DNA of 64,000 nt. It comes from Natronolimnohabitans innermongolicus JCM 12255. Lineage in GTDB: Archaea > Halobacteriota > Halobacteria > Halobacteriales > Natrialbaceae. A model generated the notes under the pieces. It worked only from the letters and a program-made list of their open reading frames with translations. It was not told the DNA's origin and searched no databases. The DNA lies in NCBI RefSeq assembly GCF_000337215.1, contig NZ_AOHZ01000030.1, positions 25,291 through 89,290 on the forward strand, read 5' to 3'. Shown piece by piece: positions 42,187 through 50,800 of the stretch; the stretch's first letter is position 1; every line of letters begins with the position of its first letter. A program made the translations under genes and the position numbers.

Positions 42187-42753
42187 ATGAGCACGCCTCG
42201 AGACGACGACCTGCACGAGAACGCCGAACAGGACGTCATCGCCGTCGACGCGGACGACACCGAACGCGAACTCGTCAACCGACTCGAGGCCCACACCGGC
42301 GACGGAATCCGCCACCGGGCGTTCACGTCGCTCGTCTTCGACGGCGAGGGGAACATCTTGCTGGCCCAGCGAGCCCCCGACAAGCGCCTCTGGGGAACCT
42401 ACTGGGACGGCACCGTCGCCTCCCACCCCGTGCAGGGCCAGAGTCAAAAGGAGGCCACCCGGCAGCGACTCGAGGAAGAACTGGGGATCACGCCCGACCA
42501 GTACGGCGACCTGCGCCTAACCGACCGCTTCGAGTACAAGCGTTACTTCGAGAACGCGGGCGTCGAACACGAGGTCTGTGCCGTCCTGAAGCTGACGCTG
42601 ACCGACCGCAGCCTCGAGCCCGACGAAACGGAGGTTGCCGGACTGCTGTGGGTACCCTACGAGCGGCTTCACGAGAACCCCGAGTGGTACCGCCAGCTCC
42701 GGCTCTGTCCGTGGTTCGAAATCGCCATGCGTCGCGACGTCAGCAAGCAGTAG
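42187..42753 (+). CDS. idi: Idi-like Nudix protein (type 1 IPP isomerase homolog, catalytic Cys absent)
   Basis: By family it would interconvert IPP and DMAPP for archaeal lipids. The 188 residues have the Idi/Nudix fold: LLAQRAPDKRLWGTYWDG, the Nudix-like SQKEATRQRLEEELGI and EHEVCAVLKL with the metal-site Glu. In E. coli Idi the catalytic Cys67 is in VCGHP; here the same place reads VASHP (Ala78). The His ligand remains, the nucleophile does not. I recall haloarchaeal relatives with the same DGTVASHP string, so this may be a subfamily. Function as an isomerase is therefore uncertain. Confidence 0.78.
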   Translation: MSTPRDDDLHENAEQDVIAVDADDTERELVNRLEAHTGDGIRHRAFTSLVFDGEGNILLAQRAPDKRLWGTYWDGTVASHPVQGQSQKEATRQRLEEELGITPDQYGDLRLTDRFEYKRYFENAGVEHEVCAVLKLTLTDRSLEPDETEVAGLLWVPYERLHENPEWYRQLRLCPWFEIAMRRDVSKQ

Positions 42754-42838
42754 CGGCCGGCCGAGACACCCCGCCGTCCGTCGGCACGGACGAACGCACG
42801 ACCCATCGCTTTTTCGAGATATGGTAACTAGAGACAAG

Positions 42839-42846
42839 GTTTATAA
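42839..42846 (+). promoter_or_regulatory. TATA box upstream of the 42.9-kb small gene
   Basis: GTTTATAA at about 42837-42846 is a strong archaeal TATA. Transcription would start near 42866-42870, where a GTG (42868) is in frame with the ATG at 42901. Either a leaderless GTG start or a 33-nt leader is possible. Confidence 0.6.
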
Positions 42847-42900
42847 TCCACCCGTTCGTAGCCTGGCGTGAGGACCGATAACACAGGTCCGTGTGACGTA

Positions 42901-43218
42901 ATGAGTTCCCAACCACCGGAAACCGAGACGCAGGAAGTCAGCCTCTCCAGAGACGAGCAATGGGTCGTTCATGCAACTCTCGCCGACTATATCGACTCGG
43001 CTATCGACGCCGACGAGACGCCGCCGTCGTGGACACTCGAGTTGCTCGAGGCGATCGAGGCCGGAGACGGCACCGAGGAACTCACCGACCGACAGGCGCG
43101 ACGGCTCGCGGACGCGATGATCGACTATCTCGGCCGCGAAGACGCTCCCGAGCGCGATTGCGTCCACGGATCGGACGTCGTGGACCAACTCGAGGACGGA
43201 CTCGAGTCGAAAGTGTAA
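42901..43218 (+). CDS. Conserved small haloarchaeal protein, unknown function
   Basis: A 105-residue acidic, all-helical protein: SLSRDEQWVVHATLADYIDS, then WTLELLEAIEAGD and LTDRQARRLADAMIDYL. No catalytic motif or zinc site. The pattern recalls a haloarchaeal DUF family (DUF7853-like, from memory only). The start is ATG 42901, or possibly the in-frame GTG 42868 placed at the expected transcription start. Possibly a regulator partner. Confidence 0.6.
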   Translation: MSSQPPETETQEVSLSRDEQWVVHATLADYIDSAIDADETPPSWTLELLEAIEAGDGTEELTDRQARRLADAMIDYLGREDAPERDCVHGSDVVDQLEDGLESKV

Positions 43219-43301
43219 TCTGCTAACTGGCGGCTTCGAGATCCGTTCGCTCTCGTTTTTCGACGATATCGTTCTGACAACGGAGGCGCGTCTCCGGCCG
43301 C

Positions 43302-43610
43302 TCAGGGACGGGTCGTTCCCCAGACGGCCGCCAGTGCGAGAAACAGCGCGGGGAACAGCGGGAAGATAATCAACGCGAAGCGATAGCCGACCGCACCCGG
43401 CGGCCAGAGAGTGACGATGATCGGGGCGACGATGAACGTCAACACGATCATTCCGACGACGACCCAGCCCCGCCAGTCGAACTCGCGATCCGCTTGTTCG
43501 GGATGGATCGGTCGCTCGAGCCAGTCGTCGTCGGACGAGTCAGTCCGCTCTCCGTCGTCGTCGAACGCGGCCGGGTTGTGAACGTAGCCGCCGTCGTCAC
43601 TCGAGCTCAC
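43302..43610 (-). CDS. Two-helix membrane protein with acidic N-terminus
   Basis: About 102 residues: a hydrophilic acidic N-terminal half (SSSDDGGYVHNPAAFDDDGE), then two hydrophobic helices (WVVVGMIVLTFIVAPIIVTLW and ALIIFPLFPALFLALAAVW). GTG 43610 is chosen because a TATA-like TTTTACC lies about 25 nt upstream; an ATG at 43646 would add 12 residues. No family is recognised. Confidence 0.55.
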   Translation of the reverse strand: MSSSDDGGYVHNPAAFDDDGERTDSSDDDWLERPIHPEQADREFDWRGWVVVGMIVLTFIVAPIIVTLWPPGAVGYRFALIIFPLFPALFLALAAVWGTTRP

Positions 43611-43689
43611 AGACGACGGTTTCGAGGGAATGGTAAAAGCGTTCACGGTTCGACCCCACGACAGTCCGTGGGTCAGCGTGCGCGCTTGG

Positions 43690-44715
43690 TCAGCACTCGC
43701 TGTCGGGTCTGACGACCACCTTCCCGAACCCTTCGCGGTTTTCGATGATCTCGTGGGCCCGCGGCGTCTCGCTCATCGGCAACTCCTCCCGGATCGCCGG
43801 CTCGAACGTGCCGTCCCAGACGAGTTCCATCACGTCGTCGACCTGGTCGGGCGTCGCCATCGTCGAGCCGATGATCTCGAGTTGGTTCCAGAAGATCCGC
43901 GGAATGTCGGTCTCGGGGTTACCGCCGCCGGTTCCGCCACAGGTCACTAGCCGGCCGCCCTTGGTGAGACTCGCCAGCGAGTCCTGCCAGGTCGGCGCAC
44001 CGACGTGTTCGACAACGACGTCGACGCCGCGGCCGTCGGTCTCCTCGCGGACCCAGTCCGAGAAGCTCTGCTCCTCGTAGTTACAGACGTGGTCGGCGCC
44101 GTGTTCGCGCGCGTAGTCGAGCTTCTCTTCGGTGCTGCCGGTGGCGTAGACCTCCGCGCCCGCGTAGTCGGCGATCTGGAGCGCCGCGTGGCCGACGCCG
44201 CCGCTCGCGCCCAGAACGAGCACGGACTCGCCGGCCTGGAGTTCGGCCCGCTCGATCAACATCCGCCAGGCGGTCTGGAAGACCAGACAGCTCGAACCGG
44301 CGACCGACCAGTCGACGTGCTCCGGGACGGGAATCAGGTTGTCCTCGGAGATCGCGGCGTACTCGGCGTGGATCCCGTCGACGTGCTCGCCGATGATGTG
44401 GAATCGCGGATCGAGCGTGGGGTCGTCCATCCGCAGGTCGCCGACGCCTGCCGAGAGTGCGACGCGGTCGCCCTCCTCGAAGCGCGTGACGTCTTCGCCG
44501 ACCTCTTCGACGACGCCCGCGCCGTCGCTGCCCGGGATGTGGGGCATCTCGAGGTCGAGTCCGGGAATCCCGCGGCGGGTCCAGATGTCGAGGTGGTTGA
44601 GCGCCGCGGCCTTCACGTCGACCAGCACTTCGTCGCGGCTGACCTCCGGATCGGGGAGCTCGCCGTACTCGATGACGTCGGTGTCGCCGTGCTCGGTGAT
44701 TTTCACAGCTTGCAT
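43690..44715 (-). CDS. Quinone-oxidoreductase-like MDR dehydrogenase
   Basis: An NAD(P)H-dependent medium-chain dehydrogenase/reductase. The 341 residues begin with a GroES-like N-terminal domain (VDVKAAALNHLDIWTRRGIP, PHIPGSDGAGVVEEVG) and continue with a Rossmann domain (VLVLGASGGVGHAALQIA). The catalytic zinc Cys of alcohol dehydrogenases is replaced by Asn-His (LNHLD), as in quinone oxidoreductases. A reductase of quinones or enals is likely. MQAVKITEHGD at 44715 is chosen; the frame opens at 44772. Confidence 0.88.
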   Translation of the reverse strand: MQAVKITEHGDTDVIEYGELPDPEVSRDEVLVDVKAAALNHLDIWTRRGIPGLDLEMPHIPGSDGAGVVEEVGEDVTRFEEGDRVALSAGVGDLRMDDPTLDPRFHIIGEHVDGIHAEYAAISEDNLIPVPEHVDWSVAGSSCLVFQTAWRMLIERAELQAGESVLVLGASGGVGHAALQIADYAGAEVYATGSTEEKLDYAREHGADHVCNYEEQSFSDWVREETDGRGVDVVVEHVGAPTWQDSLASLTKGGRLVTCGGTGGGNPETDIPRIFWNQLEIIGSTMATPDQVDDVMELVWDGTFEPAIREELPMSETPRAHEIIENREGFGKVVVRPDSEC

Positions 44716-44905
44716 AGTCGGGTATGACGGAAACTCGGGTGTTAACAGTTGGCCTACCAGCACGCTAGTCACCCAACCGGCCCAGGAAACTGACCTGATA
44801 GTTCGAGACCGGTCGCGTCGATGTGTACTGTGTTGATCAACGGTACTCGAGGAGCGCGGACGACAGGAGACCAGCGTTTACCTGCTGGCGGTCGAACGGG
44901 CCAGC

Positions 44906-45586
44906 ATGAGTGAGACGGATGCGGACGGAGCGGCGGCCCCCCGAAACGGGACCGACGAACGGACGGAATCGAGTGCAACCGACGAGCAGACGGCGGACGG
45001 CGACCGCACCGCGGAGGGAAAATCCCTCGGGGTCGGCGTCGTCACGATCGCCACCGAACGGCGACTCGAGACCGACGCTGCGGGCGAGACGATCGCCACG
45101 GCTCTGAAGTCGGCCGATCACGAAATCGTCACGCGAGAACACATCGGCAGCGACCACGACCGCATCCAGTCGATCGTCTCGCGGATGATCGACCGCGGCG
45201 ACGTCGACGTCGTACTGACGGCCGGCGCGACCAGTATCGAACCGAGCGACGTCGCGATCGAGGCCGTCGAGCCGCTGCTCGACAAACGGCTCACGGCGTT
45301 CGGCGAACTGTTCACCAGACTCGTCTACGAGGCCGTCGGCACCCGCGCCGTCGCGGCGCGAACGGTCGCCGGCGTCGCCGACGGAGTGCCGGTGTTCTGT
45401 CTCCCCGGAAACGCCGACGCGTCGCGACTCGCACTCGAGAACCTGATCCTCCCGGAGGTCGCCTACCTGATCGACCTCGCCCGGGCGGACCTCGACGGCG
45501 ACAGGTGGGCGGTCGCCGGTGACGAGGACGAGAACGGAGCCGGTGACGACGGCCGAGCCGATACCGACCAGAACGGAGGCCGGTAA
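44906..45586 (+). CDS. moaB: Molybdenum cofactor biosynthesis protein MoaB/MogA type
   Basis: Adenylylates molybdopterin before molybdenum insertion. The 226 residues comprise a disordered acidic N-terminus (about 1-40), a MoCF domain with VVLTAGATSIEPSDVAIEAV (the family TGGTG-type loop reads TAGATS), LTAFGELFTRLVYEAVG, VPVFCLPGN, and an acidic tail. The altered TGGTG loop is a feature of some archaeal members. Its stop is 1 nt from the ATG of the next gene, suggesting an operon with the folate enzyme. Confidence 0.87.
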   Translation: MSETDADGAAAPRNGTDERTESSATDEQTADGDRTAEGKSLGVGVVTIATERRLETDAAGETIATALKSADHEIVTREHIGSDHDRIQSIVSRMIDRGDVDVVLTAGATSIEPSDVAIEAVEPLLDKRLTAFGELFTRLVYEAVGTRAVAARTVAGVADGVPVFCLPGNADASRLALENLILPEVAYLIDLARADLDGDRWAVAGDEDENGAGDDGRADTDQNGGR

Positions 45587-45587
45587 G

Positions 45588-46385
45588 ATGGGGGAAGCCG
45601 ACGAGAGTGACGACGTCGACGCTGTCGGCGCCGCCGACGCCGACGACAAAGCGTCGATCCGCCAGCGCGTCTGGGACGACCTGGAGGAGAGCGGCGACGC
45701 CCGATTTCCGTTCCCGCCCCACGGCCGAATCCCGAACTTCGCGGGTGCCGACGAGGCCGCACGCCGTCTCGCCGACCAACCGGAGTGGCAGGAGGCGACC
45801 ACCATCAAGGCCAACCCCGACGCTCCGCAGCTACCGGTTCGCCGGCGCGCGCTTCGCGAGGGCAAAACCGTCTACATGGCCGTGCCGCGTCTCGCCGACG
45901 AGCGGTGTTTCCTGCGGCTCGATCCCGACGAACTCGAGGACTACGACGCGGCGACGACGGTTTCGGGATCGTCGAAACACGGCGTGCAGGTCGGGCCCGA
46001 CGCGGTCGACGAGATCGATCTGATCGTCTCCGGGAGCGTCGCGGTGGGCGTCAATCGATCCGCGGAACCGGGAGACGACGGGGCCAACGCGTTCGGAGGC
46101 GGCCGGATCGGCAAGGGAGAGGGCTACAGCGACCTCGAGCACGCGATCCTCTACGACCTCGGGCTGATCGACGACGAGACGCCGGTCGCGACGACGATTC
46201 ACGAGCGCCAGCTGATCGACGACCCCGTTCCGACCGACGACCACGACGTTCCGATGGACCTCGTCGTCACGCCCGAGCGGACGTACCGACCCGACGAGCG
46301 CGAGGGACCGACCGGCATCGACTGGGACGCGCTGTCCGAGGAGCGACTCGAAGAAATTCCGGTGTTGAAGCGGTTGCAGCCGTAG
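45588..46385 (+). CDS. 5-formyltetrahydrofolate cyclo-ligase family protein
   Basis: Would convert 5-formyl-THF to 5,10-methenyl-THF with ATP. The 265 residues contain KASIRQRVWDDLEESGDARF at the N-terminus, VRRRALREGKTVYMAVPRL and the family GGGRIGKGEGYSDLEHAILYD (ATP/Mg loop GKGxGYYD-like) near 160-180. It is longer than bacterial YgfA (about 180) but usual for archaea. ATG 45588 lies one nt behind moaB's stop. A hairpin CACGGG-N10-CCCGTG at about 46387-46408 follows as a possible terminator. Confidence 0.82.
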   Translation: MGEADESDDVDAVGAADADDKASIRQRVWDDLEESGDARFPFPPHGRIPNFAGADEAARRLADQPEWQEATTIKANPDAPQLPVRRRALREGKTVYMAVPRLADERCFLRLDPDELEDYDAATTVSGSSKHGVQVGPDAVDEIDLIVSGSVAVGVNRSAEPGDDGANAFGGGRIGKGEGYSDLEHAILYDLGLIDDETPVATTIHERQLIDDPVPTDDHDVPMDLVVTPERTYRPDEREGPTGIDWDALSEERLEEIPVLKRLQP

Positions 46386-46897
46386 CACGGGACGACCGCG
46401 TGCCCGTGTGACCGCGATCGGTTGGACGAGAGCCGCGGCTACTGATACGTTGCAGTCGAGAGACACCGCGGCTGCGCCCGGGTGAAAACGGCGCCGAGGC
46501 GCGCGAGAACGCGCCTCGAGAATGCCACCCGCAGGGTGGATCGCAGACTGGTGCAGGTCCGGATCGGATACGGTGTGGCGGTGGTGGGGGAAGGGTGCTG
46601 TGGGTGGGGTTGCTGGAAGTCGCGGGAACAGGCGGTGGATGCCGTGGGGTCTGCCCGTCGACCTCCATCTGAGTAGTGGGGCGACTCCCACTTCAACGCC
46701 GGCGATGGTACGAAGGCTTATGTCGAATTCGTGCGAGTTTAATTCGCGTTTACCCGACGCAATACGCCCTCGAGAACGTTTATCACGCCGGATCTGGTCG
46801 AAACGAGCGATTTCCGGGAGAAACGTCCCAACGAACGGGCATCCCAGCCGCTAGACGGCGTCTCAGCTTCGGCGCCGACGAACGGCCGACCGTCGGC
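46386..46897. other. 512-bp gap with several small hairpins, no gene
   Basis: Symmetric stretches include CACGGG/CCCGTG just after the upstream stop, GAGGCGCG-CGAGAA-CGCGCCTC near 46495-46516 and CCACCC-GCA-GGGTGG near 46526-46540. AT-rich patches with TTTAATTCGC and GTTTATCAC lie near 46738 and 46779. No frame shows coding character. Confidence 0.4.
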
Positions 46898-47224
46898 TCA
46901 GTTGGCCAGTTCTTCCGCGACGATCGACGACGACATCAGCGCCGGATCGATCGCGAGATCCAACTGACCTTTCACGAACTCGGGTGCCGAATCCCGAGCG
47001 TAGACGACGGTCCGAATCTCGTCGGCGAGATCGCAGACGATCGGAATCGTCGTCGCTTGCCCGACGTCGGTCAGGACGTAGAGATCGGCCTCGAGGACGC
47101 CCGCCTCCTCGAGGGCGGGCCGGGAGACGACGCCCGTGAGTCGGGCGACGTCGGCGCCCTCGGCCTCGAGGGCGGCGGTGAGCTCGTCCTCGTCGGGACC
47201 GACGACGATCGCGCGCAGACTCAT
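46898..47224 (-). CDS. Small conserved protein of the pyrG-guaA operon
   Basis: A 108-residue protein with a Rossmann/TrkA-N-like look: [20 protein letters not shown], a beta-alpha-beta start, [20 protein letters not shown] and C-terminal [12 protein letters not shown] recall it as a haloarchaeal DUF (DUF7126-like) that follows guaA; its function is not known. Its ATG overlaps guaA's TGA (ATGA), so it is translationally coupled and may tune nucleotide synthesis. Confidence 0.75.
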   Translation of the reverse strand: MSLRAIVVGPDEDELTAALEAEGADVARLTGVVSRPALEEAGVLEADLYVLTDVGQATTIPIVCDLADEIRTVVYARDSAPEFVKGQLDLAIDPALMSSSIVAEELAN

Positions 47225-48138
47225 TCGTACTCGATCGTCGCGGGCGGTTTGTGCGTCACGTCGTAGACGACTCGGGCGACGTTCTCGTTCTGGCCGGTGA
47301 TCCGGGACTGGATGCGCTGGAGCGTCTCCCAGTCGATCTCCTGGGCGCGGGCGGTCATCCCGTCCCGGCTCTCGACGGAGCGGACGGAGACGATCCACCC
47401 GTGAACTCGGTTGTCACCCTTGACGCCCGTGGCCTTGCCGACGACCGCGGCGAGGGCCTGCCAGGGCTCGTACTCCTCGAGTTCCTCCTCGACGACGTGA
47501 CAGGCGTGGCGGGCGACCTCGAGTTTCTCCTCGGTGACCTCGCCGATGACGCGGACGGCGAGTCCGGGGCCGGGGAACGGCATGCGCTCGGCGACGATTT
47601 CGTCGAGGCCGAGGTGGCGAGCGACCTCGCGCACCTCGTCCTTGTAGAGGTCGCGGACGGGTTCGACGATGCCGTCGAAGTCGACGACGTCGGGGAGGCC
47701 GCCCACGTTGTGGTGGGACTTGATGCCGCCCTCGCTCTCGATGCGGTCGGGGTAGATCGTCCCCTGGACGAGGTAGTCCGCGTCGGCGTCTTTGGCCTCG
47801 CGCTCGAACTCCCGGATGAACTGCTCGCCGATAACCTTGCGCTTTTCTTCAGGGTCGGTGACGCCCGAGAGCGCCTCGAGGAAGCGGTCCTTGGCGTCGA
47901 CGATTCGCAGCGACTCCATGTAGTCGAACGTCTCTGCGATCTGGTCGGTCTCGCCCTTTCGCATGAGGCCGGTGTCGACGTAGACCGGGGTGAGTCGGTC
48001 GCCGATGGCCTCGTAGGCGAGTGCGGCGGCGACCGAGGAGTCGACGCCGCCCGAGAGGGCGATGACGGCATTTGCGTCGCCGATTTCGTTGTCGATCTCT
48101 TCGACTGCGTCTGGAACGAACGTGTCGGTGTCTACCAT
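47221..48138 (-). CDS. guaA: GMP synthase subunit B (ATP-pyrophosphatase)
   Basis: Aminates XMP to GMP using ammonia from a separate glutaminase subunit, as in other archaea. The 305 residues show the PP-loop [17 protein letters not shown] (near 36-52), [22 protein letters not shown] and FPGPGLAVR, then the C-terminal dimerization domain ending [17 protein letters not shown]. The amidotransferase subunit is not in this window. Both ends overlap neighbours by ATGA: pyrG upstream and the 108-residue gene downstream. Confidence 0.95.
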   Translation of the reverse strand: MVDTDTFVPDAVEEIDNEIGDANAVIALSGGVDSSVAAALAYEAIGDRLTPVYVDTGLMRKGETDQIAETFDYMESLRIVDAKDRFLEALSGVTDPEEKRKVIGEQFIREFEREAKDADADYLVQGTIYPDRIESEGGIKSHHNVGGLPDVVDFDGIVEPVRDLYKDEVREVARHLGLDEIVAERMPFPGPGLAVRVIGEVTEEKLEVARHACHVVEEELEEYEPWQALAAVVGKATGVKGDNRVHGWIVSVRSVESRDGMTARAQEIDWETLQRIQSRITGQNENVARVVYDVTHKPPATIEYE

Positions 48139-49841
48139 CAGTGGGTTACCTCAGTTTCGGTGTCTGCATCGGCATCCGCATCCGCGTCCGCGTCGTTGCT
48201 CGAGTCGTCGTTCGTACGCTCGCGTTGCGCGAGAACGGCATCGACGAGTCCGAGGAACGGCGGGCTCGGCTGGCCGGGTCGCGACGTGTACTCGGGGTGG
48301 AACTGCGTCCCGAAGAAGAACGGGTGGTCGTCGAGTTCGAGGATCTCCATCCGGTTGCCGGCAGTGCCCGAGAACGTCAGCGGCTCGTCCTCGAAGTCGT
48401 CGAAGTACTCGGGGTTGACCTCGTAGCGGTGACGGTGGCGCTCCGTACACGAGGTGTCGTCGTACAGCTCGTACGCCAGCGTCTCGGGTTCGATAACGGT
48501 CGTGTGCTCGCCGAGTCGCATCGTCCCGCCCATGTCCTGGACCTCGTACTGCTCGGGCAGAATGTCGATGACCGGATGCGGCGTGTCCTCGACCATCTCC
48601 GCGGAGTGGGCGTCCTCGAGTCCGAGGACGTTCCTGGCGTACTCGACGACGGCCATCTGGAAGCCCAGACAGAGGCCGAGGAACGGAATATCGTTCTCGC
48701 GGGCGTAGCGGACGGCCTCGATCTTGCCCTCCGAGCCGCGCATCCCGAAGCCGCCGGGGACGATGATCCCGTCCATGTCCTCGAGTCGGCCGTCGTGAGC
48801 GTCGGCCATCTCGTCGGCCGACACCCAGTGGACGTTCACGTCGACGCCGACCTCGAAGCCGGCGTGTTTCAGCGACTCGTGGATCGACATGTAGGCGTCC
48901 TCCAGGTCGTACTTGCCGACCAGCGCGACGTCGACCTCGCCGTCCTTGTCGGTCGTGACGATCTCGCGCCACTCGTTCGCTCGCTCTCCCTCGGGCAGGG
49001 CCTCGTCGGCCATCCCGAAGTGCTCGAGGACGTACTGGTCGAGTCCTTCCTCCTCGACCATCAGCGGGACGTGGTAGACGTCTTCGACGTCGGGGTTCGA
49101 GAACACGGCCTCGGTCGGAATGTCACAGAACAGCGCGATCTTCTCTTTCGTCTCGGGGTCGAGTTTGTCCTCGCAGCGACCGACGATGACGTCGGGCTGG
49201 AGACCGATCGAACGAACCTCCTTGACGCTGTGCTGAGTCGGCTTCGTCTTCTGCTCGCCGTTTTTCGAGTACGGAACGAGCGTGACGTGCGTAAAGAGGA
49301 CGTTCTCCTCGGGTTCCTCGTGGGCGAACTGGCGCAGCGCCTCGAGGTAGGGCATCCCCTCGATGTCGCCGACCGTGCCGCCGACCTCGATGATACAGAC
49401 GTCGGTGCCTTCGGCGGCCTCCCGAATCCGCCGTTTGATGTCGTCGGTGATGTGGGGGATGATCTGGACGGTCTTCCCGAGGTAGTCGCCCGCACGCTCC
49501 TTCTCGATGACGTGCTGGTAGGTCTTCCCCGTGGTGATGTTGTGATCCGAGGTCATGTCGATGTCGAGGAACCGCTCGTAGTTCCCCAGATCGAGGTCGA
49601 CCTCGCCGCCGTCCTCTAAGACGTACACTTCCCCGTGTTGGTACGGGTTCATCGTTCCTGCATCGACGTTCAGATACGGGTCGATCTTGACTGCGGTGAC
49701 GTCGAAGCCGGCGTTGGTGAGGAGCCGGCCGGTGCTCGCGGCCGTGATCCCCTTGCCGAGTCCCGACATCACGCCGCCGGTGACGAAGATGAACTTGTTC
49801 CCCAGGGAGGGGTCATAATGAGTGTCCGATTCCGTCGGCAT
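48138..49841 (-). CDS. pyrG: CTP synthase
   Basis: Makes CTP from UTP, ATP and glutamine. The 567 residues begin with the N-terminal synthetase domain ([21 protein letters not shown]-loop, [13 protein letters not shown]) and end with the C-terminal class I glutaminase domain ([17 protein letters not shown] with the nucleophile, [10 protein letters not shown] with His-Glu). An acidic D/A-rich tail ([13 protein letters not shown]) ends the protein. [13 protein letters not shown] at 49841 is chosen; the frame opens at 49892. It is the first gene of the three-gene operon. Confidence 0.96.
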   Translation of the reverse strand: MPTESDTHYDPSLGNKFIFVTGGVMSGLGKGITAASTGRLLTNAGFDVTAVKIDPYLNVDAGTMNPYQHGEVYVLEDGGEVDLDLGNYERFLDIDMTSDHNITTGKTYQHVIEKERAGDYLGKTVQIIPHITDDIKRRIREAAEGTDVCIIEVGGTVGDIEGMPYLEALRQFAHEEPEENVLFTHVTLVPYSKNGEQKTKPTQHSVKEVRSIGLQPDVIVGRCEDKLDPETKEKIALFCDIPTEAVFSNPDVEDVYHVPLMVEEEGLDQYVLEHFGMADEALPEGERANEWREIVTTDKDGEVDVALVGKYDLEDAYMSIHESLKHAGFEVGVDVNVHWVSADEMADAHDGRLEDMDGIIVPGGFGMRGSEGKIEAVRYARENDIPFLGLCLGFQMAVVEYARNVLGLEDAHSAEMVEDTPHPVIDILPEQYEVQDMGGTMRLGEHTTVIEPETLAYELYDDTSCTERHRHRYEVNPEYFDDFEDEPLTFSGTAGNRMEILELDDHPFFFGTQFHPEYTSRPGQPSPPFLGLVDAVLAQRERTNDDSSNDADADADADADTETEVTH

Positions 49842-49991
49842 ACCGAGTGTGAGCGCGACCGGTTGAAAACGATTTCGGGAACGGACCGCCACCGAGAGAC
49901 GCTGTCATTCTCGCGCGTGACAGGTTGTCACCGAGTCGCCCCGTCGCTGAGTCACCCCGTCGCCACACCGACTCGCCGTCCGCCGTCGACG

Positions 49992-50399
49992 TCACGAGGA
50001 CGGATCGTGGTCCTGGACGTCGACGACCGCAGCGTGCTCGAGTCGTTCGGTCCCGCCGTCCAGTCGCAACTGAATCGGGCGTCCGGGGAGGGTCGCGTAC
50101 TCCGTCCCGCCGGCGTCGTCCGCCTCGCCGTTCTCACCGTCCGTCTCGTCCGGCGCCTCGAGGACGGAGAGGGCGGTGACGCCGTCGACGGTGACGGAAC
50201 GGCGCTGGATCGGATCGTCGTCGTACTCGACGGTTTCCCACGTCTCAGCGCCTAACTCGTCGACATCGACGCCGAAGTACGACTTCGGATCCTGGTCGAC
50301 CGCGTCTTCGGTCTGTGACTCACCGGTCGTCCGGTTGTCGTCGAACTGTACCTCCTCGTGTTTGTACTGATAAAGCTGGACGAGCACGGCGCGATACAC
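49992..50399 (-). CDS. Hypothetical acidic haloarchaeal protein
   Basis: A 135-residue protein starting (GTG 50399) MYRAVLVQLYQYKHEEVQFD. The middle is acidic and Thr-rich, with short beta-like segments (RRSVTVDGVTALSVLEAP, IQLRLDGGTERLEHAAVVDV). No catalytic motif. An AT-rich CAATTAAC about 24 nt upstream would serve as promoter. The much longer open frame upstream (to 50765) lacks coding character. Function unknown. Confidence 0.55.
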   Translation of the reverse strand: MYRAVLVQLYQYKHEEVQFDDNRTTGESQTEDAVDQDPKSYFGVDVDELGAETWETVEYDDDPIQRRSVTVDGVTALSVLEAPDETDGENGEADDAGGTEYATLPGRPIQLRLDGGTERLEHAAVVDVQDHDPSS

Positions 50400-50467
50400 C
50401 ACCGGACGCGTGTTAATTGTTTCAGGGGAATACACAAGGTCGTTTCCAACACCGTCCGAACCATCCG

Positions 50468-50677
50468 TCAGGTCCCGTCTCGCGGGAGACCGCCGGACGC
50501 ACTCAAGTGCTCGCCGCGACGGGAGAGGAAGACGAAAACCCACTGCGAGGCCGCGAGCACGACGAACGTCGCGGCGCTCGCGAGAAACAGGGGCGACGAC
50601 TCGACGACGAGGCTGTAGAAGATGCCGACGCCGAGGACGACGTACGACACGACGAATATCCAGACGATCCGGTACAT
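50468..50677 (-). CDS. Two-helix small membrane protein
   Basis: A 69-residue protein with two hydrophobic helices (MYRIVWIFVVSYVVLGVGIF and SPLFLASAATFVVLAASQWV), then a basic, flexible tail (SRRGEHLSASGGLPRDGT). No family recognised. It lies between infB and the 49.99-kb gene, in the same direction. Confidence 0.55.
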   Translation of the reverse strand: MYRIVWIFVVSYVVLGVGIFYSLVVESSPLFLASAATFVVLAASQWVFVFLSRRGEHLSASGGLPRDGT

Positions 50678-50800
50678 ACGACAGACACGCTTCGAGAGAC
50701 GATAACGGAATCGGCCGGGTTCGAAGAGTGCACGAATCGACGGACGAAACGGACTGGGAAAGCAACGCCCGACCAGCGGTCGAGTCGGAGCGACGGTCGG

